From the NCBI GenBank assembly GCA_963740945.1, contig CAVUGE010000011.1, forward strand, positions 1 to 64,000: a stretch of DNA of 64,000 bases, written 5' to 3'. Every line of letters starts with the position of its first letter. The stretch's first letter is position 1. Below are positions 1 through 9,993 of this stretch, one piece after another. Position numbers and translations under genes: made by a program. The DNA comes from CAVQBP01 sp963740945. GTDB taxonomy: Bacteria; Bacteroidota; Ignavibacteria; Ignavibacteriales; Ignavibacteriaceae. The notes beneath the pieces were generated by a model that was not told the DNA's origin, searched no databases, and saw only the letters and a list, made by a program, of their open reading frames with translations.

Positions 1-136
1 CTGGACCGGAATTGGAGCTGTAGGTACTGCTATACTTGGAATCCTTTTGTTTAGTGAGTCAAAAGATTTTATCAGAATATTTTTTATCTTCTTGATAATT
101 GCCGGACTTATCGGATTAAGATTATATTCAAAATGA
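1..136 (+). CDS. SMR-family small multidrug/guanidinium exporter, C-terminal fragment
   Basis: The first 135 bases read in one frame (codons starting at base 2) as the last 44 residues of a protein, ending in TGA at 134-136. The residues WTGIGAVGTAILGILLF followed by a charged loop and a hydrophobic helix ending GLRLYSK match the fourth-helix region of the SugE/EmrE small multidrug resistance family, inner-membrane proton-coupled exporters of about 105 residues. The start lies outside the window. Which branch (SugE/Gdx or EmrE) cannot be decided from this fragment. Confidence 0.8.
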   Translation, partial: WTGIGAVGTAILGILLFSESKDFIRIFFIFLIIAGLIGLRLYSK

Positions 137-157
137 AAAATTAACTTGAGTTGACAC

Positions 158-267
158 AGATATAAAGATGACATCTTTAAAAGAAAAATTATCATCAATT
201 TTTTATTAAAATGAAAGTTCAGTTAAAACTTTTATTTTATAAAGTAAAGATGTCATCTTTCAAATAG
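158..267. repeat. Dispersed 110-bp repeat with palindromic ends, copy 1
   Basis: An intergenic element bounded by AAAGATGACATCTTT (164-178) and AAAGATGTCATCTTT (246-260). The two are exact reverse complements of each other, and each is itself nearly palindromic. The second copy is at 53451-53559, with the same 97-bp distance between outer ends of the 15-mers and clear similarity in the AT-rich interior and in the flanks (AGATAT on the left, CAAATA on the right). This looks like a miniature inverted-repeat element or a family of paired hairpins. There is no coding capacity. It lies between the SMR gene and the Nudix gene. Confidence 0.85.
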
Positions 268-293
268 TTCTTACATAACATTTAGGGTTAAAA

Positions 294-779
294 ATGGCAG
301 AATTGATTAGCGCAGGTTTAATGATGTATACCTTAAAAGAAGGAGAAATAAAAGTATTTTTAGTTCATCCCGGAGGACCCTTTTTCTCAAAAAAAGATGA
401 AGGATACTGGGGAATTCCCAAAGGATTAATAGAAAAAGATGAAGATCTTCTGCAAGCTGCTAAACGGGAATTCAAAGAAGAAACCGGGTTAAATCCGGAA
501 AGTAAATTTATACCCCTGGATTTTATAATTCAAAAGGGGGGTAAGAAAGTATTTGCATGGGCTTTTGAAGTAAAAGATGATTCACCCTTTGAACTGGAAT
601 GTAATACATTTGAAATGGAATGGCCTCCCCGTTCCGGAAAAAAACAAAGTTTTCCGGAAGTAGATAGAGGAGAATTCTTTAATCTGAATAATGCAGAGAA
701 AAAGATCAATTCAGCCCAAATCGAATTTATTAACAGACTTAAAAAATATTTATTTAACGATCATAATTTTTCCGGGTAA
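294..779 (+). CDS. Nudix hydrolase
   Basis: 161 residues. A perfect Nudix box (G-x5-E-x7-R-E-x2-E-E-x-G) runs from about residue 44 to 66: Gly44, Glu50, Arg58-Glu59, Glu62-Glu63 and Gly65. This motif binds the divalent metal used to cleave nucleoside diphosphate-linked compounds. The YWGIPKG lead-in and the EWPPRSGKKQSFPEVDR stretch resemble the NUDIX proteins often called diadenosine polyphosphate or NTP pyrophosphohydrolases, but the substrate is not predictable. It is cytoplasmic, with no signal peptide. The stop lies 4 bases before the next ATG, so the two genes are probably cotranscribed. Confidence 0.9.
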   Translation: MAELISAGLMMYTLKEGEIKVFLVHPGGPFFSKKDEGYWGIPKGLIEKDEDLLQAAKREFKEETGLNPESKFIPLDFIIQKGGKKVFAWAFEVKDDSPFELECNTFEMEWPPRSGKKQSFPEVDRGEFFNLNNAEKKINSAQIEFINRLKKYLFNDHNFSG

Positions 780-783
780 AAAA

Positions 784-1761
784 ATGAGGCGATTTTTAAT
801 ATTTCTTTGCAGCACTCTTTTATTGCTCTCTTTTCTGCTGATTCCTTCTAACAAAGCTAATTCAAAACAGAATCATAAGTATGTAATAGTGCTTCACGGA
901 GGTGCGGGAACAATAAGTAAATCGTTGCCGGATTCTATCAAGCAAGGGTATATTGAATCATTAAAAAAAGCTTTGCAGATAGGTAAAGATATTCTTGAAA
1001 AAGGCGGAAACAGCCTTGATGCTGTTGAAACGGTAATTAAATATTTCGAGAACAATGAAAAATTTAATGCCGGTAAAGGAGCTGTCTATACTTCCGAGGG
1101 AACACATGAGCTGGATGCTTCAATAATGGATGGCAGAGACCTTTCTTCAGGAGCAGTTACAGTTGTTAAGTATGTTAAAAATCCAATTATGCTTGCAAGA
1201 GCTGTTATGGAAAAAACTCCCCATATTTTATTTGCAGGTGAAGGTGCGGATAAGCTAGCCAAAAAATTTAACTTAGAAACTGTACCTAATAGTTATTTTG
1301 ATACTAAAATTAGATACGAACAATGGAAGAAATATAAAAAAGAAGCTGAAGGTGCACATGGAACTGTAGGTTGTGTTGCATTGGACGAATACGGAAATTT
1401 AGCTGCTGCAACTTCAACTGGAGGCATGACAGATAAAATGCCCGGAAGAGTAGGGGATTCTCCTTTAATAAATGCAGGGACTTATGCAAATAATAAAACC
1501 TGTGCTGTCTCATGTACCGGTACCGGTGAATTATTTATAAAAAATACCATTGCTTTTAATGTTTCTGCTTTAATGGAATATAAAAACTATTCACTTAAAA
1601 AAGCTGCAGATGAAATGATACATAAACGCCTTAAACCCGGTGACGGAGGCTTAATCGCTGTTGATAAAGATGGAAATTATACTACTCCTTTCAATACCGA
1701 AGGTATGTTCAGAGGAGTTGCAAACTCCGAAGGATTGTTTGAAGTAAAAATCTGGGAATAA
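784..1761 (+). CDS. Isoaspartyl peptidase / plant-type L-asparaginase (Ntn hydrolase), exported
   Basis: The ATG at 784 is preferred to the upstream in-frame ATG at 691 because it directly starts a signal peptide (MRRFLIF then a leucine-rich core to about residue 20) and avoids an 89-base overlap with the Nudix gene. The mature part begins VIVLHGGAGTIS, the hallmark N-terminus of family T2. The autocleavage site is G-T-V-G near Thr194, which becomes the nucleophile of the beta chain. The length, 325 residues, is typical. It hydrolyses isoaspartyl dipeptides and asparagine and is probably periplasmic here. Catabolism or repair of damaged peptides is inferred. Confidence 0.9.
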   Translation: MRRFLIFLCSTLLLLSFLLIPSNKANSKQNHKYVIVLHGGAGTISKSLPDSIKQGYIESLKKALQIGKDILEKGGNSLDAVETVIKYFENNEKFNAGKGAVYTSEGTHELDASIMDGRDLSSGAVTVVKYVKNPIMLARAVMEKTPHILFAGEGADKLAKKFNLETVPNSYFDTKIRYEQWKKYKKEAEGAHGTVGCVALDEYGNLAAATSTGGMTDKMPGRVGDSPLINAGTYANNKTCAVSCTGTGELFIKNTIAFNVSALMEYKNYSLKKAADEMIHKRLKPGDGGLIAVDKDGNYTTPFNTEGMFRGVANSEGLFEVKIWE

Positions 1762-1813
1762 AAATGCCACAAATTAATAAGATTGAAATGGTTACCAATA
1801 TTCATCTTTTTTT

Positions 1814-1844
1814 ATTAACCCCGGGATTAATCCCGGGGGTTAAT
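1814..1844. repeat. Palindromic hairpin (TTAACC..GGATTAATCC..GGTTAA type)
   Basis: A 31-base near-perfect palindrome, ATTAACCCCGGGATT facing AATCCCGGGGGTTAAT with one bulged C. It lies 52 bases after the peptidase stop and upstream of the oppositely oriented gene, so it could end transcription, although no T-run follows on the plus strand. A related palindrome with the same skeleton is at 41595-41622. Confidence 0.65.
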
Positions 1845-1959
1845 GTAAACCAAAAGCCTGATATTTAACTGTTCTAATATATCTACTGAAGGTAGATAGT
1901 TTTCAATTTAAGTGGTCAACTTAAGTTATTAAATTAACAACATGGCTGAATGTCTATAC

Positions 1960-3828
1960 TTATTTCAACAATAAAAGCTTTTTTACTTCATTAAAACTTC
2001 CCGTTTTTAATTGATAGAAGTATACACCGCTTGACAGATTCCCTGCATTCCATGTTATTTTATATGCGCCTGCCTGTTTTTCTTCATTAACTAATGTTAT
2101 TATTTCTCTGCCTAATAGATCGAAAATCTTAAGACTTACAAATCCGCGATTTGCAATATGAAATTCGAAATTGGTAGTTGGGTTAAATGGATTGGGGTAA
2201 TTTTGGGATAATGAAAATTCTGCTGGAAGAGTATTCCCTTTATCTTCTACACCTACAACTGTGGTATCTCCGTACACTATTCCATTAATAATACACCCTT
2301 TAAGATGACTTACACTTGAGCCAAAATCAAAACTGGAACTTATGCTGTCAATTCCAAATCCTTTTACTAATGAATATCTCTCCCATCCCAGATCTTGAAC
2401 CAGATATTTCTTTCCAGGATAAATATTATTAAAAAGATATTCGGAGTCTTCCTCAATAAAGATTTTGGGTATCATACTATTATAATTGTTAAATCGATTG
2501 GTAAATGATGTGTCTCCCGGTTCAGCGGTAAGATCTTCAATTATAAATTCATTATTATTAAATGATGAATCTTCTATAAATCTTCTAACTGTTCCATCTT
2601 CATAATCATATCGTTCAAAGGTATCCCCTGAGCTTGAATGGACTTTAAAATATTTAAATCCATTCAACAAAATAGTGTCTTTAGTAACTTCAACAACATC
2701 ATTATAATAATTACATGGAACCGGCGGGTTATCAAAATAGCAGACAGTCCGATCATAAATCCATTTATTTCCAATTGATAAAGGATACCACTCAAACAAT
2801 CCAGGATTTATCGGAAGGTGTTTTAGTGTCTTGATAGTATCCGGAGTTACCTCATATAAATCATATTTTGTCGCTGCATATAATAAATTGGAATTCGGTT
2901 TTTTATAGATACCTATTATACTTCTATTTAATGTCTTATATAAACTGAAACTCTCGCCAAAGTTATTAGAGACATAAATGTACTTCCCGCCTGCAAGGTA
3001 AATTGCACCGGGTTGTGAATAATCTACACTGATAAACAATTTGCTTGTACTGCTAAATCTTCTTGTCCAGCTAAAAGCATTTCCTCTATTATTCGAAACC
3101 GTAAGAATATATGAGTTTTTATTATTAGATACTCTGTAAACGTAATTTGTATCTTTATCAAATAAAATTTTATTATCGGAAACAAAGTTTGATTTTGATG
3201 TGTCTACTACTGAAAAAGTTTTACCCCCATCAACAGATTTACTTAGTTCACCCGAATAAAGTGCTCCCAAAAATTGCCTGATCATTCTTAGGTGAAATTG
3301 CCAGACAGATTAATTGGTATGGTTGAGACTGTATCCCATGTCCAGCCTCCATCAACACTTTGAAATAAAATTTCGTTAATTGAGGAATAAATTAAACTGT
3401 CATTTTGATTTGATATTTTCAGATTACCGTCATGTCCGCCAAATACATAAAGTAAATATTGAGAAGAATCATATCTAAAAATATAACCTGATGGGTCTAC
3501 TGTTACAAAAGTTGCATTATATATATACTTTGCCGGATTCTTATCCCAGAATTCATAATCTGTTATAGTCTTAAAATTATTAAATAAAGTTCCTCCGTCA
3601 AATAATAAAAGTGAATCCGAATTTGAATTAACATCCATATGATAAATACTGTTTTCCTCATAGTCATCCAATGGTGCATTTCTTTTCTCATAGTCATATA
3701 ATCTGATAAAAAAGCTGCGTATTTCCCTTGTCGTCTTCCATTCCTTTTAACTCTGAGAAAGAATAATATTTTTGCTGTGCAGAGATAAAAGAAGTCAGAA
3801 TTGCTAAACAAATTAAAATTTGTTTCAT
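1960..3828 (-). pseudogene. T9SS-targeted BNR-repeat secreted protein, disrupted by frameshifts
   Basis: The locus reads as one gene in three frames. The start at 3826-3828 gives a signal peptide (MKQILICLAILTSFISAQ). The frame breaks in a run of six A at 3708-3713; removing one base continues the reading as LFIRLYDYEKRNAPLDDYEE. A second break lies near 3290-3295 and a third near 3250-3255, after which the frame is open to 1960. Repeats of the SVDGGxTW/TF kind indicate an Asp-box (BNR) propeller. A 'WYPLSIGNKWIYD' domain follows, then a type A sorting domain (QNYPNPFNP ... YQLKTGSF ... KKLLLLK) for T9SS export and surface anchoring. It is the third in a row of cargo genes, 12 bases after the previous one. 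The breaks may be sequence errors rather than true decay. Confidence 0.7.
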
Positions 3829-3840
3829 CTTGTATTTTCC

Positions 3841-6224
3841 TTACTTCAGTAAAATTAATTTCCTTGATTGAAAAAGTTCTCTGCTTTCAATTGATATATA
3901 TAAACTCCACTTGCAAAATCTTGTGCATTCCAGTTTACTTCATATCTCCCGGCTTTTTGGAAAGAATTTACTAGTTCTGCTGCTTTCTGACCAAGGATAT
4001 TATAAATAGTTAATTGTACATTGGCTTCTTTTGGCAATTCGTATTTTATAGTTGTCTCTGGATTAAATGGATTAGGATAATTTTGGAAAAGAATAAATTT
4101 TTCAGGTAAATCTTTAATATCGCCATTACCGGTAATTGTAGAATATTTATATTCCCAAACTCCGGTTCCATCGGTACCCACAAAAACATAACTTTTATCA
4201 TCATTTGATTTTCTCATAACTATCATAGATGTAACTTCATCAAGTGTTCTATCAACATCAGCATCAGGTTCGTTCCAATCAGTGCCTCCGTTTGTACTAT
4301 GCAGAAAAACACCATGATTTGGACTTTGATGACTATCGTCAAAAAATAAACCCCCTGCAAAAACATTTTCCGGATGAAGCGGGTCAACAGCTAATGTATT
4401 TATAAAAATTCCTCTAGAAGAGAATACCGTTTCCCAGCTGCCTCCGTTATCCGGTGTAAGATATATATTATTATTCCAGCTGATATACACCGAATCAGGA
4501 TTCCTTGTATTTATAGCTGCCGATGTTGCCGAAGTACCTTGATAATTAGTTAATTTGAACAACTTCCACGTAATTCCCTGGTCTGTTGAGCGTAGTGCAG
4601 CCGGAATTATATCCGGAATAGTACCAATGTACCCTGCAGCCCAGGAAAGTTCTCCCAGCCAATGCGGTGCAACATCAATAGAAGCTATTACCGGCTGTGA
4701 CTTTTCATCTTCTATTTCCGATTGAGACCAAAGACTTAATCTCCTAACGTAAATACCGGAATTTGTTCCTGCAATAACAGGCAGCGGAGGAGTATGACCA
4801 GTATAATAATAACTATCTAATGAATTAATTCTTTTTACACTATCACTAATGCCGTTGTCCGATCTAATCCAGTTAGTATCTGTTGTTAGATTTACTTCTC
4901 TACTGAATATTAATGCTGAATCATTTTGGCTGCTATCCTGTATTACAGCTGCAAATAACCTGGAACCATCTGCTGGACCGACACCCCAATGCTGTACTGT
5001 TAAAGCACTAATAGATTTTCCTTTAAATCCTAACGGAGTCCAATCTGAAGAACTATTACTTCCGGCAGCTATTGATTTTTCAAATATCCCGTTCCCTTGA
5101 GTTCCTGCAAAAATATAATTGAAATTCAAGTAGTTGGAATTATTGTAATCCGGCTCTTCTCCGGATAGAGATGTAATTATTTTATCTTGTAATCCATACG
5201 GTATAAGCTGTCCATATTCTTCATTAGATCCCCCGCCTCCGTTTTGCGTGTAAAAAATTGTACCCGAATCACCAACTGCAAATCCTCTTTTATCATCAAA
5301 AAAATAAATTGAATTTAATGAACGGGATATTGGTGTTTCTTGAGTAAACCAATCATTACCTTCATTAGTCGATTTTAATATTTTACCATTATAGCCGCAT
5401 GTATAAATTATATTTGATGAAGGTATGGATAATCCCCGTAATTCTCCTATTTCGTGAGAAGGACCGACAAAATACCAATGAGAATCGGGAGGTCTTAATC
5501 GAATTATTGCTGATTGTGAAAATAAATCTCCTTCTACACCAACAATGAATTCTGTTCCATCTTCTGAAAATGCCCCTTTAAAAGCCCCGGAACCCAGACC
5601 GCTAAAATATCCCAGGTTTCCCCAATCTTTCCATGAACTGGTATCATTCAATTCCTTTACAAACAATGAATTTGGAGTTAATGCAAAAATTAGATTTTCA
5701 AATTGACCGAAGATTTCAGGGTTTGCCTTGAAAGGATAAATTGAACGGACTGGTAATTCAGTTATCTTTTCAGAACTCCAAGTTTTACCACTATCAATGG
5801 AATGATATACAAAACCGGAATCATCACCAATATAAATATTCCCGGGATTTATTTGCAAAATTGAAATATTTTTATTTGATGAGGGAACAATGCAGTAATT
5901 CCATGTTATTCCTCCGTCTACTGTTTTCCAGACAGCATTATCACCTGCAATAGTACCATTCAACGAATCGGAAAATGATATTGCATTCCAATGATAAACT
6001 GCACTTAGCATTATTGTTTCATTTACCCATGTTGAACCGGCATCAGTGGTTCTAAAAATTCCGTTTCTATCCCCGATTACAATCGCTTTCTTTGCATCCA
6101 GCATTATTACATCTGTGAGATTTTCCTTAGTATTTATGTCTCTGATAATCCATTGAGCTTTGCCTGAATGAAAAAATGAAAAGGCAAGAATAAAAATCAT
6201 GAAAAATAAATATCTCTGTTTCAT
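3841..6224 (-). CDS. T9SS-targeted Ycf48-like/BNR-repeat surface protein (frameshift near C-terminus)
   Basis: About 790 residues. A signal peptide (MKQRYLFFMIFILAFSFFHSGKAQ) is followed by many Asp-box motifs (RTTDAGSTW, KTVDGGITW, HSIDSGKTW, RSTDQGITW, TPDNGGSW) forming a beta-propeller of the Ycf48/sortilin-VPS10 type, then a type A sorting domain with QNYPNPFNPETTIKYELP. As read, the frame ends at 3855 with an atypical tail. One base inserted near 3879-3883 restores GELFQSRKLILLK and a stop at 3841-3843, which is exactly the family ending, so the given coordinates follow the restored frame. Function is unknown. It is predicted to be exported through the T9SS and retained on the cell surface. 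The gene upstream (6284-8857) is a likely operon partner. Confidence 0.8.
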
Positions 6225-6283
6225 GATACCCTCCCATATTTATTTGACCGATACTATCTCTTGAGGGATAGCACCGGTTTTTA

Positions 6284-8857
6284 TTACTTAAGTAGAAGAA
6301 CTTTTACCGAACTCATTTGCTCATTAACATGAAGATTCGCAATGTAAACTCCGCTTGAAACAGGTATGCCGCTGTCGTTTTTTCCATCCCACTTATAAAG
6401 ATAATTACCGGCAGACAGATTTTTATTTAGCATTGTTTTTACAATTCTTCCCTGAACATCATATATTGAAAGCTGGACAAAATCACCGGATAAACTTTGA
6501 GGAATGTTTACTATAAACGTTGTTGTCGGATTAAAGGGATTTGGGTAGGCTTTTACAAGCAAATAAGTGTCAGGTGTATTTTGCTGATGATCTTCATTAT
6601 TTATTCCGGTAAGTAAGCTTGCTCCGGTCCCTCTGCTTTCGCCAATCATATCAGCAAGATAGTTATTAACCCAGAAAGGACGAAGCGCAGATGTTAAAGC
6701 TGAATCCTCCCATTCCTGATCTGTCAGCCGCAAGAAATTTGTTGATGTATATTCATAATAACTCATTACTGGTCCTATAAAAGCAGTTACCTTATTACCG
6801 GGAAGAGGTGCTGTAAATACTCCAAGATTTACCGGTCCGGTACCAACATGCTTTACCCATCCAAGTAAAGTATTTAAACAGTCAGTCGGTACTGTATGAA
6901 CATCTGCAACTACCATATCATTTGTTAAAAATCCTTTTGAAGAATAATAATCATCATCATAAAAAAGTCTCGCGTACCAGCCTTCATAAGGAACTGAGCC
7001 GCTCATTCCGATAGTATTATATATCATTCTTTTTAAAAAATCACCTTCCTGTTTGCTAAAAGCAATACCATTTAATTCTTTTTGTGCAATAGTTCCGAGA
7101 GTATCAGCTATCGTTCCTAAATTGTCAAAATAATAGCTTACTGAACTCATCATACCGGTATTAAGATTAAACTTTGAAATTTCACTCTTTGCCGTTTTCG
7201 CAAGAGTCTTTAAATTTTCAAAGAATTCCGGGAAGGGTTCTACATAGCTGTACGGGAAGGAGCATAGCGTTGCTCCCGTATAAGATTGCTTTGCATAAAG
7301 AAGGTTATCATGTCTTAGCTCCGCCCACGATGAAAGCTGCGTATTTAATTTTTCCTGCCAGAATCCTGCAGTCTGCATAAAAGGCGGTAAAGTATTTCTT
7401 TCTTTCGGCGGATTTAAGGATCGAATGGAATTAAGCCACATGTTATAATAACTTTTATCCCAGAAATCAGATCCGTATGAATCTACTAAATACCTTAATG
7501 CAGCAAGGTTCCCTCCGTATTTATATTGTGAAATTTCATCTTTGAGTAATTGTGCTGCTGCATCATTACCCAGAGCAAATAAAACATCCAGAGAATTAGG
7601 AAGAAGTCTGCATGATTTAGTTCTATCAAAAACTACATTTGAAAAAATATAAGAATCAATTATAAATCTTTGCCCGAATAAAAGGAATGCCGAAGCCGGA
7701 ATTATGCTGTCAGGTCTTAAAGGATCATGAAATAATACCTGAGATAAAATTGACTGATAGGCATATGGCTGATTTTTTAATGAATCCTGAAATGTAATCA
7801 GCTTTAAACTATCGAGAAGATCCGAAGCACTATTTAAATTAACTGCATTTTTGAGATCTGAAAGATTTTGTATTGTCACATTATCCTGATCACCAACGAA
7901 AAACTTTAGTATGCTCTCAATTAAATTATATGTGGAACTTACATTGGATTTATTAAATGCTTCATGGACTAACATTGCATCAATTGATTGTCTTTGCAGC
8001 GATTTGAATATTTTAACGGAATCGTCAACAGTCTGTGCTCTCGGCATTAATAAATAAATTTCGGTTCTCCCAAGCCACATCATTGCCTTGAAATAATCTG
8101 CAAGCTGTGGATGGAACTCATCAATATAATGACCTCTGGGTTTAAACTGGCTCCAATCATAAGTAACCGGAATAGAGGAAAATAATGTATCCGAACCTAT
8201 TCCGTCTGCTTCATTAATTTTAGATAACACATTGTTAATCTTTTCTATATTTTCCGGATAATATGGATTCATTTGCTGGGCACTTATTAAATCTATTCCT
8301 ACGGTAAGATAAAAATCTATATCCCTCAGCATTTGAGTCATATCCTGTTTATTTGAATAATTCGAAGCCAAATCCGGAATAGCGGAATGCATCCTGGTAA
8401 GCATGCCTTTTACAGAATCAATAAGAATGCTTAGCTCAACATCTTTTAATATCCTGTCATAAGATATATGCAGTGCATAAAGAATTGCATCGGTAGATAT
8501 AAAAACAGGTAAATCTTTCTTGAATATATCAAGGAAAGCTCCGCCGAATGAATTCGTTTTTAATCTTTCACTTATGACAAAACCATTCTGTTGAAGTAAT
8601 GATTTTTCAAATTCAGTTAGATTATATTTTGCATCGATACTGTCAAAATAAACTGCTGAATTATAATCCTGGTGAATGCCTGATTCAAACTTTCCTGCAT
8701 CATGCATCTGCTGTAGTCCCTCAGCAGAAATATTTTGATGTGATTGAAGGAATTGCTTATAAGCATCTAAATTAAAATTAGAGCTTTGGGCATTAACGTT
8801 GGCTAAGAATAATAATCCAAATAGGAAAATACTTATAAATGTAAAAAGCGATTTCAT
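6284..8857 (-). CDS. DUF3160-domain secreted protein with T9SS sorting domain
   Basis: 857 residues. The signal peptide is MKSLFTFISIFLFGLLFLANVNAQ. The central part (about 60-720) matches my recollection of the DUF3160 family: 'LPVFISTDAILYALHISYDRIL', 'MMWLGRTEIYLLMPR', and 'VADVHTVPTD' with 'VGTGPVNLGVF' towards its end. The C-terminus is a type A sorting domain (KAYPNPFNPTTTF ... SGVYIANLHVN ... SVKVLLLK). Function is unknown. It is predicted to be an outer-surface protein. It is the first gene of the minus-strand cargo row. Confidence 0.8.
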   Translation of the reverse strand: MKSLFTFISIFLFGLLFLANVNAQSSNFNLDAYKQFLQSHQNISAEGLQQMHDAGKFESGIHQDYNSAVYFDSIDAKYNLTEFEKSLLQQNGFVISERLKTNSFGGAFLDIFKKDLPVFISTDAILYALHISYDRILKDVELSILIDSVKGMLTRMHSAIPDLASNYSNKQDMTQMLRDIDFYLTVGIDLISAQQMNPYYPENIEKINNVLSKINEADGIGSDTLFSSIPVTYDWSQFKPRGHYIDEFHPQLADYFKAMMWLGRTEIYLLMPRAQTVDDSVKIFKSLQRQSIDAMLVHEAFNKSNVSSTYNLIESILKFFVGDQDNVTIQNLSDLKNAVNLNSASDLLDSLKLITFQDSLKNQPYAYQSILSQVLFHDPLRPDSIIPASAFLLFGQRFIIDSYIFSNVVFDRTKSCRLLPNSLDVLFALGNDAAAQLLKDEISQYKYGGNLAALRYLVDSYGSDFWDKSYYNMWLNSIRSLNPPKERNTLPPFMQTAGFWQEKLNTQLSSWAELRHDNLLYAKQSYTGATLCSFPYSYVEPFPEFFENLKTLAKTAKSEISKFNLNTGMMSSVSYYFDNLGTIADTLGTIAQKELNGIAFSKQEGDFLKRMIYNTIGMSGSVPYEGWYARLFYDDDYYSSKGFLTNDMVVADVHTVPTDCLNTLLGWVKHVGTGPVNLGVFTAPLPGNKVTAFIGPVMSYYEYTSTNFLRLTDQEWEDSALTSALRPFWVNNYLADMIGESRGTGASLLTGINNEDHQQNTPDTYLLVKAYPNPFNPTTTFIVNIPQSLSGDFVQLSIYDVQGRIVKTMLNKNLSAGNYLYKWDGKNDSGIPVSSGVYIANLHVNEQMSSVKVLLLK

Positions 8858-8884
8858 AATAAATCCCCGTTATTTTAATATTTT

Positions 8885-9095
8885 TTATTTTAATAAAATT
8901 AATTTCTTAGATGATGTAAATTCTCCCGCTTTAATTTGATATTTATATATACTCCGCTTGCAAAGTTTTGAACATTCAATCTAACCGCATATTTCCCTGC
9001 TTTTTGTTGGTTCCCTGTATGAATGCCCATACATAATTTCCGGCACTATCTCTCGCTGTGAATCGCTTAATTGATTGATTATAATTATTTCTCAC
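8885..9095 (-). pseudogene. Remnant of a T9SS sorting domain
   Basis: Between the DUF3160 gene and its upstream region the minus strand reads NQQKAGKYAVRLNVQNFASGVYI, then after a small frame break YQIKAGEFTSSKKLILLK and a stop at 8885-8887. This is unmistakably the last 40 residues of a type A sorting domain. No start, signal peptide or open frame precedes it, although a fragment FTARDSAGNYVWAF is readable in another frame near 9030-9075. It is probably what is left of a deleted cargo gene. Confidence 0.7.
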
Positions 9096-9255
9096 CTATA
9101 AGTAGAGATGAAAATCCCGCATCAATATTATTGTTATTGCTTTATCAAAGAATCAATTTTCATAACAATCAAATATAATTAATAATTGATGCATTTTTTA
9201 TACCATTTTTATCCTTTATCTTTTGAACAAAAGTCAGATTCTACCAGACTATAAT

Positions 9256-9290
9256 TATCAGAAATTTGATATAATATCAGAATTCTGATA
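9256..9290. promoter_or_regulatory. Two tandem 16-bp inverted repeats upstream of the DinB-like gene
   Basis: TATCAGAAATTTGATA (9256-9271, imperfect) and TATCAGAATTCTGATA (9275-9290, perfect) lie in tandem with starts 19 bases apart, about 140-175 bases before the ATG at 9431. Repeated dyads of this size resemble operator sites for a dimeric repressor or activator. The binding protein is unknown. The rest of 9096-9430 shows nothing else recognisable. Confidence 0.45.
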
Positions 9291-9430
9291 AGTATTGAAG
9301 ACTATAGGTATAAATATGTTAATCTTGTATCGAAATGGGAATTCTTTATTTTTTAATGATTTAATAATTTGCAAATTCCAAAAGAATTTTTCATGTTAAT
9401 TAAGCAAAAATAATTTTAAAAGGTAATAGT

Positions 9431-9940
9431 ATGCGGCGGCCTGAAAAGAATGAATATGCTTCATATTATGAGGGATATATAAAAGATGTTCAGGGGAATG
9501 AGCCAATCAGAAATTTAGAAGATCAATTCCAGGAGATTCAAAGTCTTCTACAGTCACTTTCTGAAGACAAAGCTAATTATGCATATTCAGAAGGAAAATG
9601 GACAATAAAAGAACTACTAGGTCATATAATAGATACCGAAAGGATTATGGGATATAGAGCACTATGCATCTCCAGGAAAGAAAAACAATCTCTTCCGGGA
9701 TTTGAACAGGACGATTATGTAAAAGAGTCAAATTTTAAGGATAGAACAATTACAAATCTTCTTGAAGATTACCGGACAGTCCGAAAATCCACAATCAGCT
9801 TATTTAAAAATTTTAGTGAAGATATGTATTATCAAAAAGGCATTGCCAATGATAAAGAGGTTACAGTACTTGCACTGCTTTATATAATTGCCGGTCATGA
9901 AATGCACCATATGAAAATTTTGAAAGAAAGATACCTGTAA
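9431..9940 (+). CDS. DinB-superfamily protein (putative metal-dependent thiol transferase)
   Basis: 169 residues, an all-helical DinB_2-type four-helix bundle. The metal ligands of the family are visible: His65 in WTIKELLGHIIDTE, and His156 with His160 in AGHEMHHM near the C-terminus. Relatives include the bacillithiol-S-transferases and YfiT. The partner thiol in this organism cannot be read from the sequence. It stands alone, convergent with the Kdo transferase gene. Confidence 0.8.
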   Translation: MRRPEKNEYASYYEGYIKDVQGNEPIRNLEDQFQEIQSLLQSLSEDKANYAYSEGKWTIKELLGHIIDTERIMGYRALCISRKEKQSLPGFEQDDYVKESNFKDRTITNLLEDYRTVRKSTISLFKNFSEDMYYQKGIANDKEVTVLALLYIIAGHEMHHMKILKERYL

Positions 9941-9993
9941 AATTACGTATTTCTGGGATTGCTATCCCTTCTGGAGAATAGCAGATTTGAATT

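Noticed and set aside
691..783. N-terminal extension of the isoaspartyl peptidase
   Set aside because: It overlaps the Nudix gene, and the ATG at 784 starts a clean signal peptide.
9256..9290. FNR/CRP-type box (TTGAT-N4-ATCAA)
   Set aside because: The nearest wording has a five-base spacer and ATCAG; the dyads fit TATCAGAA..TGATA better.
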